Source of the DNA: JAWLFI01 sp964525165
GTDB lineage: Bacteria > Bacteroidota > Bacteroidia > Chitinophagales > Saprospiraceae
Direction: 5' to 3'
DNA length: 64,000 nucleotides
Assembly: GCA_964525165.1 (NCBI GenBank)
Contig: CAZGGG010000006.1
Coordinates: forward strand, 1 to 64,000
The translations under genes and the position numbers were made by a program. Numbering within the stretch: the stretch's first letter is position 1; every line of letters begins with the position of its first letter. The notes below the pieces were generated by a model, which worked only from the letters and a program-made list of their open reading frames with translations, ran no database searches and had not been told where the DNA came from. Positions 7,762-14,770 of the stretch are shown piece by piece.

Positions 7762-10311
7762 ATGCCAAAGAATTTACTCATTGTTGAGTCCCCTGCAAAG
7801 GCTAAAACCATTGAAAAATATTTAGGAAAAGATTTTAAAGTTACCTCTAGCTACGGCCACATCAGAGACCTGTCTAAAAATGACATGGGAGTGGATATCG
7901 AAAATAATTTTGAACCTCGATACGAAGTAACTCCGGATAAAAAGAAGACAGTCAAAGAGTTAAAATCTTTGTTGAAATCGTCTGAAGAGGTTTGGCTGGC
8001 GACGGATGAGGACCGTGAGGGAGAAGCCATTTCTTGGCATTTGGCAGAAGTATTAGGTCTGGATGTACAGAACACCAAAAGAATTGTTTTTCGCGAGATC
8101 ACGAAGCCGGCAATACAGAAAGCAGTACAAAATCCCAGAAAGGTAGATGTCAATCTGGTAGATGCACAGCAAGCCAGAAGGATTTTGGATCGACTGGTTG
8201 GTTTTGAACTTTCAGAATTACTATGGAAAAAGGTAAAAGGACAACTATCAGCCGGTAGAGTGCAGTCCGTCGCTGTGCGTCTGATCGTGGAAAGAGAGCG
8301 GGAAATCCAACAGTTTGAGTCAGAAGATTTTTATCGAATCTACGCTTATTTCGAAGTGGAGAACACACAGGGAAAAAAGGTGGAACTCAAAGCTGAATCA
8401 CCGGATCGATTTAAAACGATAGATGATGCCAGATCCTTTCTGGAGTCTTGCAGGGTCTCTGAGTTTAAGATTACCGACAAAACCGTTAAAAACTCAAAGT
8501 CTAGCCCCAAACCTCCTTTTACGACCTCTACGCTACAACAAGAGGCTTCCAGAAAGCTTTACTTCTCCGTTCAAAGGACTATGAGTGTAGCTCAAAAATT
8601 ATATGAAGCAGGTCACATTACTTACATGAGAACCGATTCAACGAACCTGAGTGAGTTGGCAATTGCATCGATTTCAGAGCAAGTAAAATCTGAATTTGGT
8701 GATAAGTATTTGAAAAACAGACGTTATAAAGGGAAGTCTAGTGGTGCTCAGGAAGCGCACGAAGCGATTCGTCCGACTTATATAGAGCGCGATGCTATTT
8801 CCGGGGATCGCGACATGCAGCGATTATACGAATTGATTCGCAACAGAACCTTAGCTTGCCAGATGGCTGCTGCTGAATTTGAAAATACGACTGTAGAAAT
8901 CGGTATTTCTGCTTTGCCGGACAGACGCCTTACGGCAAAAGGGAAAGTATTGAAATTCGATGGTCACCTGCGCGTTTATATTGAGTCAGAGGATGATCAG
9001 GATGAAGAAGAAGTAAAAGGAATGCTCCCCCCACTTAGGGTAGGGCAAGAACTCTTGTTGGACCATATGTTTTCCCGACAGAGTTTCACACGTCCTCCTG
9101 CACGTTATACGGAGGCAAGCCTTGTCAAAGAACTTGAAGCAAGAGGTATCGGAAGACCCTCTACCTATTCTCCGACCATCTCCAAGATTATGGATCCCAA
9201 AAGGGGATATGTCACCAAAGAGAGTCGGGAAGGGGCGGAGAGAACTTTTCACACGCTCAAGCTGGCGAATGGAACGATTGAAGAAAGCACGGATACCGAG
9301 ATTACAGGAGCTACATCGAATCGATTGTATAGTTCAGATATAGGAATGGTTGTTACAGATTTTCTATCTGAGCACTTTGAAGGAATTATGGATTACCACT
9401 TTACTGCTGAAATCGAAGAACAATTCGATACGATTGCAGAGGGTAAGCTCAACTGGCGCACGATGCTCCAAAGCTTTTATAAACCTTTTCACGAGCGAGT
9501 GGAGCAAACACTCGAGCAGTCAGAGCGATTTACAGGAGAGCGGATACTCGGTAAAGACCCGGAATCCGGTCGAACCCTTTTGACAAGAATGACGAAGTTC
9601 GGACCCGTGGTGCAAATTGGGAGTCCTGAAGAACTTAAGGAAGGTGAAAAGCCTAAATATGCCAACCTTAGAAAAGGTCAAAGTATCGAGACCATAGAGT
9701 TGGAGGAGGCATTAGAGTTATTTGCTTTGCCTAAAACCATCGGACAATATAAAGGGGAAGATATTGTGGTGAATATTGGCCGATATGGTCCTTACGTCCG
9801 CTTTGGAGACAAATTCGTTTCTATACCCAAAGGGGAAGACCCTTTTGAAGTGAATTTGCAAGACGCTATTCCGTGGATTCAGGCTAAATTGAAAGAAGAC
9901 GAGCCCATCGCTTTCTTTCAGGATCAGCCTATTACCAGAGGGAAAGGTCGCTTTGGCCCATATTTAAAATGGAGTAATTTATATGTGAATATCCCTAAAA
10001 AGATAGATCCGGCCTCTGTGGATGCGTCTATGGCTGTAGAAATGGTCAAGGAGAAGAAAGAGAAGGAGGATAAACGGTATATCCATCAGTGGCCCGAAGA
10101 GCAAATCTCTGTCCAAAATGGAAGATGGGGCCCCTTTATCAAGTTCAAGAAGAAAAATGTAAAGCTGCCTAAAACGGAAGCCGGAGAAAAGATGACTCCT
10201 GAAGATGCCAAAGAGCTGACTTTAGAGCAGGTCAAGGACATCATCGAGAAAGAGTTGCCGGGTTCTTTTAAAAAGAAAACCAAAACCAAGGCGAAAGCAA
10301 AAAAGAAGTAA
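7762..10311 (+). CDS. topA: DNA topoisomerase I (type IA)
   Basis: The 849-residue enzyme relaxes negative supercoils by single-strand passage. The Toprim domain starts at LLIVESPAKAKTIEKYLG, with the acidic triad region DEDREGEAISWHL near residue 90. The catalytic tyrosine is Tyr288 in ITYMRTDST. The gate and central domains follow (GRPSTYSPTISKI near 460). The C-terminus lacks obvious four-cysteine zinc fingers. Instead it carries repeats of the GRYGPYVRFGDKF / GRFGPYLKW / GRWGPFIKF type (about residues 670-810), the zinc-less TopA C-terminal repeat found in Bacteroidota, and ends in a Lys-rich tail. The ATG at 7762 is the natural start. The gene ends convergently, 4 bp from lpxB. Confidence 0.97.
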   Translation: MPKNLLIVESPAKAKTIEKYLGKDFKVTSSYGHIRDLSKNDMGVDIENNFEPRYEVTPDKKKTVKELKSLLKSSEEVWLATDEDREGEAISWHLAEVLGLDVQNTKRIVFREITKPAIQKAVQNPRKVDVNLVDAQQARRILDRLVGFELSELLWKKVKGQLSAGRVQSVAVRLIVEREREIQQFESEDFYRIYAYFEVENTQGKKVELKAESPDRFKTIDDARSFLESCRVSEFKITDKTVKNSKSSPKPPFTTSTLQQEASRKLYFSVQRTMSVAQKLYEAGHITYMRTDSTNLSELAIASISEQVKSEFGDKYLKNRRYKGKSSGAQEAHEAIRPTYIERDAISGDRDMQRLYELIRNRTLACQMAAAEFENTTVEIGISALPDRRLTAKGKVLKFDGHLRVYIESEDDQDEEEVKGMLPPLRVGQELLLDHMFSRQSFTRPPARYTEASLVKELEARGIGRPSTYSPTISKIMDPKRGYVTKESREGAERTFHTLKLANGTIEESTDTEITGATSNRLYSSDIGMVVTDFLSEHFEGIMDYHFTAEIEEQFDTIAEGKLNWRTMLQSFYKPFHERVEQTLEQSERFTGERILGKDPESGRTLLTRMTKFGPVVQIGSPEELKEGEKPKYANLRKGQSIETIELEEALELFALPKTIGQYKGEDIVVNIGRYGPYVRFGDKFVSIPKGEDPFEVNLQDAIPWIQAKLKEDEPIAFFQDQPITRGKGRFGPYLKWSNLYVNIPKKIDPASVDASMAVEMVKEKKEKEDKRYIHQWPEEQISVQNGRWGPFIKFKKKNVKLPKTEAGEKMTPEDAKELTLEQVKDIIEKELPGSFKKKTKTKAKAKKK

Positions 10312-10315
10312 GACT

Positions 10316-11425
10316 TTACTTCAAAAGCTGAATCATTTTAGAGGCGATCCGATCAGTTGAACCCGGAGAACCGAGTTGATGCGATAATTCTTGATATCCG
10401 GATTTGATTTCGGCTCTGCGCTTTGGATCAAACAGAAGGGCTTCCAATTCCGTGCGAAGATTTTCAACATGACATTCTTGTTGTATCCACTCTTTGATTA
10501 AGGGGCGCTGTACAATCAGGTTCACGAGTGAAATGTACTCAACTTTGATCAACCTTCTGGCTATTTCATAGGTGATTCTGGACGTTTTATAAGCCACGAG
10601 TTGCGGTACACCGTATAAGGCTGTTTCAAGAGTGGCGGTCCCTGAGGCTACTAAGGCGGCATCTGCTTCCGGAAGGATCGTTTTCGCCCCTTTATCCGTC
10701 AATATGATATGTTTCGGGTGGCCAAAATCGGACAAGAAGGACTCGTAATAGGAGCGGGCTATGCCCGGAGCCTGAATAATGATAAAAGTAAAATCTTTGA
10801 AGGATTGACTGAGTCGGATAAACAAGGGGAGCAATCTTTCAATTTCTTGTTTGCGACTCCCAGGAAGCAGGGCAATCTTTGCATTGGGGCCCGGTGAGGA
10901 TAATGCTGCTATAGGGGATGTGACTTCATCTGTAAGGGGATGACCGAAATAATGTACTTGAGATAAGCCTTTCGACAAAAAGTAGTCTTTTTCAAAGGGT
11001 AGAATAACAAAAAGCTGGTCGATGAATCGCTTCATCTTTTCCACTCTCTTTTCTTTCCATGCCCAGACTTGAGGGGCGATGTAATAAAAGGTTTTCCATC
11101 CTTTTTGGTGCGCCCATTCAGCTATTCTTAAGTTGAATCCAGGGAAATCAATGAAGATGATCACATCCGGTTGCCAGTTTTGAATATCTTTTTTGCAAAA
11201 AGATATGTTGGATAAGATTTTGGGTAAATGTTTGACTACCTCAGCAAAGCCCATAAAGCTTAGATCCTCCAAGCGTCTTTGCGCTGGCAGTCCGGCTGCC
11301 TTTTCCATGAGTGCGCCTCCCCAAATCCTGAAGGTAGCTTTTTCATCTTTTGCCGAAAGGCTATGGATTAATTTAGAGGCATGTAAATCTCCGGAGGCTT
11401 CCCCGGCAATGATATAATATCTCAT
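10316..11425 (-). CDS. lpxB: Lipid-A-disaccharide synthase
   Basis: This 369-residue GT19 glycosyltransferase condenses UDP-2,3-diacylglucosamine with lipid X to form the lipid A disaccharide at the inner membrane. Family signatures include IIAGEASGDLHASKLI at the N-terminus, SFMGFAEVVKHLP, IFIDFPGFNLR, YYIAPQVWAWKEKR near residue 115, LLPGSRKQEI near 185 and ASGTATLETALYGVPQ near 260. Length and motif order are normal. It is the last gene of a minus-strand run surE - small membrane protein - lpxB, 11 bp after the preceding stop. Its presence implies lipid A in the outer membrane. Confidence 0.96.
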   Translation of the reverse strand: MRYYIIAGEASGDLHASKLIHSLSAKDEKATFRIWGGALMEKAAGLPAQRRLEDLSFMGFAEVVKHLPKILSNISFCKKDIQNWQPDVIIFIDFPGFNLRIAEWAHQKGWKTFYYIAPQVWAWKEKRVEKMKRFIDQLFVILPFEKDYFLSKGLSQVHYFGHPLTDEVTSPIAALSSPGPNAKIALLPGSRKQEIERLLPLFIRLSQSFKDFTFIIIQAPGIARSYYESFLSDFGHPKHIILTDKGAKTILPEADAALVASGTATLETALYGVPQLVAYKTSRITYEIARRLIKVEYISLVNLIVQRPLIKEWIQQECHVENLRTELEALLFDPKRRAEIKSGYQELSHQLGSPGSTDRIASKMIQLLK

Positions 11426-11436
11426 TCAACACGTTT

Positions 11437-11742
11437 TCAGCTAAAAAAGGTTGTTCTGAAATAGAAGAACCAAGCCAGGGCAAAAATCATGGTAGGAAAA
11501 AGAATTCCTCTGACGGTATTTATTTCTCCTCTATTCATGAAGAAATGAAAGGGAATAAGATTGAAAATAAGACCGATGAGGCTAATGGTTCTGGGGCTAA
11601 AAGTATCCGTGGCTGCTCTGCCCCAATTCCATTCTGCCATGAAATCAATAAGCGCCCATCCCAAGATGGCCCCTAAAACCGGAACGATCGAGCCAATGGC
11701 CACCCCCTTCCATAAATTTCCTGAGCTGTATTTTCTTTTCAT
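11437..11742 (-). CDS. Small membrane protein between surE and lpxB
   Basis: The product is 101 residues with about three membrane helices (residues ~13-33, ~51-67 and ~80-97) and a basic N-terminus (MKRKYSSGN). No catalytic motif is visible and I do not recognise a named family. Its ATG overlaps the surE stop by 4 bp (ATGA on the minus strand), and its stop lies 11 bp before lpxB. It is therefore almost certainly translated from the same message. Small hydrophobic proteins in this position could assist lipid A or envelope assembly, but that is only context. Confidence 0.65.
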   Translation of the reverse strand: MKRKYSSGNLWKGVAIGSIVPVLGAILGWALIDFMAEWNWGRAATDTFSPRTISLIGLIFNLIPFHFFMNRGEINTVRGILFPTMIFALAWFFYFRTTFFS

Positions 11743-12521
11743 ATTGTCAAATCTTCATAAGAGGTATTGCTTTCTACCGCCTTGTGAATGGTCAAATCAT
11801 GCCCGCTGGGCACCACTGCGACATATCCATGTTCCAAAGCATGAATATCTGTCCCTTCTGCGGCATCCTCAGCGACAAAACGACCGGTCAACCAATAATA
11901 TTTTTGTCCTCTGGGGTCTTCCCCTTCCTGAAAATCCTCCTCCCAGCGTCCCTCAGCCTGTCGACATACTTTGATGCCTTTGATATCCTGGATGGGAAGA
12001 TCTGGAATGTTCACATTGAGTAAATGTGCGTCCCGGATTCCATTTTTTAGTGCATTTTTAATGATAGCAGCGGCAATTTTCGCAGAGGCAGAAAAATCCG
12101 CATCGAAGGAATAGTTCAAAAGTGAGAACCCAATGGAAGGAACACCTTCTATGGAGGCTTCCATAGCAGCGGACATGGTACCTGAATAAATAATATTTAC
12201 CGATGCGTTTGATCCGTGGTTAATGCCACTCACACACAAGTCGATGGTTCTGTCTTTTAAGACAAGATATTTCGCGAGTTTTACGCAGTCTACCGGTGTG
12301 CCGCTGCATTCATAAGCTTCCACATTATCAAATAAAGCTACTTTGTGGATCCGAATGGGTTCTTCCAAGGTCACGGCATGCCCCTTAGCAGATTGGGGAG
12401 AATTCGGCGCTACGACGACGACTTCTCCGAATTGCATGGCTACTTTTATTAGGTTTTTGATTCCGGGTGCAAACATCCCATCGTCATTTGTGACCAGAAT
12501 CAAAGGTTTTGTTTTTTCCAT
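11739..12521 (-). CDS. surE: 5'/3'-nucleotidase SurE
   Basis: SurE dephosphorylates nucleoside monophosphates and short polyphosphates and helps stationary-phase survival. The Rossmann-like core begins with ILVTNDDGMFAPGI; the two Asp bind the metal. VVAPNSPQSAKGHAVTL, CSGTPVDCVKLA and VSGINHGSNASVNIIYSGT follow, all standard. I chose the ATG at 12521 (260 residues) because the conserved core starts seven residues later. A GTG at 12572 would add 17 residues that look unrelated. It heads the run surE - membrane protein - lpxB and is divergent from hemH across about 130 bp. Confidence 0.95.
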   Translation of the reverse strand: MEKTKPLILVTNDDGMFAPGIKNLIKVAMQFGEVVVVAPNSPQSAKGHAVTLEEPIRIHKVALFDNVEAYECSGTPVDCVKLAKYLVLKDRTIDLCVSGINHGSNASVNIIYSGTMSAAMEASIEGVPSIGFSLLNYSFDADFSASAKIAAAIIKNALKNGIRDAHLLNVNIPDLPIQDIKGIKVCRQAEGRWEEDFQEGEDPRGQKYYWLTGRFVAEDAAEGTDIHALEHGYVAVVPSGHDLTIHKAVESNTSYEDLTI

Positions 12522-12654
12522 ATGTATAGAATTGACTAAGGATTGAAAGCTAGTTCTTAAGTTTGCACTCACTTTCTGCTCATTAGGTTGATGTACAAAG
12601 TAAACAAATATTCAAGTTTATTTATTACGTCAGCGTAAGTTGAATCATGTGCCT

Positions 12655-13641
12655 ATGAAGACCGGGATATTAATTGTGAATTTGGGAACTCCGGATGCCC
12701 CAACCAGATCAGCCGTCTATCGATACCTCAGAGAATTTCTAACAGATAGGAGAGTAGTCACCTTCCCCTGGCTGGCCAGACAACTACTGGTGCAGGGAAT
12801 TATTGCCCCTTTTCGCTCAGGACCTTCCTCAAAAGTTTATAAGGAAGTATGGACGGAGGATGGCTCTCCCCTAAAGATTTTTGGTGAAAACTTAGTAGCG
12901 AAGGTTGATGAGCGGCTAGGTGACGAAGTGATTGTAAAGCTGGCTATGCGTTATCAAAATCCCTCTATTAAAAAAGGGATACAAGAGTTGCTGGCAGAGG
13001 ATGTAGAGCGTTTGGTTATATTCCCGCTCTTCCCACAGTATGCATCTGCGACCACGGGTTCCATTTTTGAAGAAGTCATGGATATTCTGAAAAAAGAATG
13101 GTCTATGCCCGAGCTGATATTTATCCAGTCTTACCCGACAGATGCAGACATGATCCAGATATATGTGGATAATGCACGGGAATCTTTTCAGCTGGAAGAT
13201 TACGACCACGTACTCTTTAGCTTTCATGGACTTCCCGAGTCTCAGATTTATGATGCTGATCGTCATAATTATTGCAAAGCAGATGGTGTTTGTTGCCAGC
13301 AATGGTGTGCTCAAAATAAAGACTGCTATAGTGCACAATGCTATGCGACCGCAAGAGCTATTGCTGACCAAATGGAAATGGATTCGGACAACTATACTGT
13401 TTGCTACCAATCCAGGTTGGGTCCCACAAAATGGCTTCAACCCTATACGTCAGAAGTTATTGAGGAGCTTGCTGAAAAGGGAGCTAAAAAGCTGCTGGTT
13501 TTCTGCCCTGCTTTTGTGGCAGATTGCCTGGAAACAACAATAGAAATCGGCGTAGAATACAAAGAAGAGTTTCTGGAGAAAGGGGGAGAATGGGCCAACA
13601 CTGTGGTGCGAATGCTTAGAGAAAAGGTGCCGGGTCTGTAA
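12655..13641 (+). CDS. hemH: Ferrochelatase
   Basis: The enzyme inserts Fe2+ into protoporphyrin IX (or coproporphyrin III in the alternative pathway). It has 328 residues from the ATG at 12655; a TTG five codons upstream is less likely. Motifs: LIVNLGTPDAP at the N-terminus, YREFLTD, PLFPQYASATTG, FSFHGLPES with catalytic His191, and FVADCLETTIEI with the conserved Glu. A six-cysteine cluster (Cys207, 213, 214, 218, 224, 229) sits in the segment after the catalytic His. Several bacterial ferrochelatases bind a [2Fe-2S] cluster through internal cysteines, so this one may too. The stop is 9 bp before holA, suggesting cotranscription. Haem supply fits the cytochrome-rich operon at 51-64 kb. Confidence 0.95.
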   Translation: MKTGILIVNLGTPDAPTRSAVYRYLREFLTDRRVVTFPWLARQLLVQGIIAPFRSGPSSKVYKEVWTEDGSPLKIFGENLVAKVDERLGDEVIVKLAMRYQNPSIKKGIQELLAEDVERLVIFPLFPQYASATTGSIFEEVMDILKKEWSMPELIFIQSYPTDADMIQIYVDNARESFQLEDYDHVLFSFHGLPESQIYDADRHNYCKADGVCCQQWCAQNKDCYSAQCYATARAIADQMEMDSDNYTVCYQSRLGPTKWLQPYTSEVIEELAEKGAKKLLVFCPAFVADCLETTIEIGVEYKEEFLEKGGEWANTVVRMLREKVPGL

Positions 13642-13650
13642 TTTTAGAGA

Positions 13651-14709
13651 ATGGCTACTAAAAAAGAAATCCAACAGTTTGAAGGGCAGTTACAAAGCCT
13701 GAAAAAATCCATACAATTAAAAAACTTTGCTCCTGTCTATCTCTTACATGGGGAAGAATCCTACTTCATTGATCAGGTAGAGCATCTTTTCCTGAAACAT
13801 GTTTTATCAGAATCAGAAAAAAGCTTCAATGAAACCATTTATTACGGAAAGGATACGGAGCCGGAAGATATTGTAGACCAGGCCCAACGTTTTCCAATGA
13901 TGGCAGAGCGGCAATTGGTCGTAGTCCGGGAAGCACAAGAATTAAAAAATCTTGACCCTATTGAGGCCTACGTGGCTCAACCTACTCCTTCAACAGTTTT
14001 AGTGCTTTGCTATAAATATGGAGCGATACCCGGAACAAGGAAAATTGTGAAACACATCAAAAAACAGGGTGTAGTTTTAAAAACGCTTCAGGTACCTGAT
14101 TATGAGATGAGTGCCTGGATTAGTCGTTATTTCCAAAGGAAGAACATTCATATCGAAACCAAAGAGGCAAGCTTGCTCGCTGATTATCTGGGAAATCAGT
14201 TGTCGAAAGTAGAAAACGAGTTGGAAAAGCTCATACTGAATTTGCCGGAAGGCAGTAAAGTGACAACTGACGCTATTGAGCGCTATATTGGTATTTCTAA
14301 AGATTACAATATTTTTGAATTACAGGATGCCTTCACGGACCGCGACGTTGAAAAAGCGATGCGCATTGCCTACCATTTTGCTGCAAATCCAAAGCAAAAC
14401 CCTATACAAATGCTCATTGGGAGCCTATTTAGCTTTTTTAGTAAGCTTTATATCCTGCATGGGGTGCAAGGGAAAAGCCCGAAAGAAGTGCAACAAGCAG
14501 TAGGAATTTACAATGAGTTTATTCTCAATAAGCATCGGCAAGCTGCTCGGCAATATTCGAAAAAATCAGTTGAAGCAGTTTTTGATTTACTGTTTGAATA
14601 TGACCTGAGAGCAAAGGGCATCATTACTTCAGAATCGGTGGAAGGCTTAATCAAAGAATTAGTTTATCGTATTTTTCATGCCGGAGCGAAAGTCTCCATG
14701 AAGTCGTGA
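13651..14709 (+). CDS. holA: DNA polymerase III subunit delta
   Basis: This 352-residue clamp-loader subunit opens the beta clamp. The N-terminal AAA-like fold carries PVYLLHGEESYFIDQ near residue 25, the degenerate P-loop region of delta. QRFPMMAERQLVVVREA and a conserved DYEMSAWISRYF linker follow, then the helical collar domain with ISKDYNIFELQDA and FFSKLY. As expected for delta, no intact Walker A motif is present. It follows hemH by 9 bp. The downstream gene is convergent with a 61-bp gap. Confidence 0.92.
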   Translation: MATKKEIQQFEGQLQSLKKSIQLKNFAPVYLLHGEESYFIDQVEHLFLKHVLSESEKSFNETIYYGKDTEPEDIVDQAQRFPMMAERQLVVVREAQELKNLDPIEAYVAQPTPSTVLVLCYKYGAIPGTRKIVKHIKKQGVVLKTLQVPDYEMSAWISRYFQRKNIHIETKEASLLADYLGNQLSKVENELEKLILNLPEGSKVTTDAIERYIGISKDYNIFELQDAFTDRDVEKAMRIAYHFAANPKQNPIQMLIGSLFSFFSKLYILHGVQGKSPKEVQQAVGIYNEFILNKHRQAARQYSKKSVEAVFDLLFEYDLRAKGIITSESVEGLIKELVYRIFHAGAKVSMKS

Positions 14710-14770
14710 CGCGCCCGGATGATAGTAAATAAAAACTTATCCTAAAGGGAGCAATAAAAGGCTCTGGGGC

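Noticed and set aside
8986..9583. Alternative frames within topA
   Set aside because: The topA frame is continuous with all motifs; the others are low-complexity shadows.
12522..12572. GTG-initiated N-terminal extension of surE
   Set aside because: SurE proteins begin directly before the ILVTNDDG core; the 17 extra residues have no counterpart.
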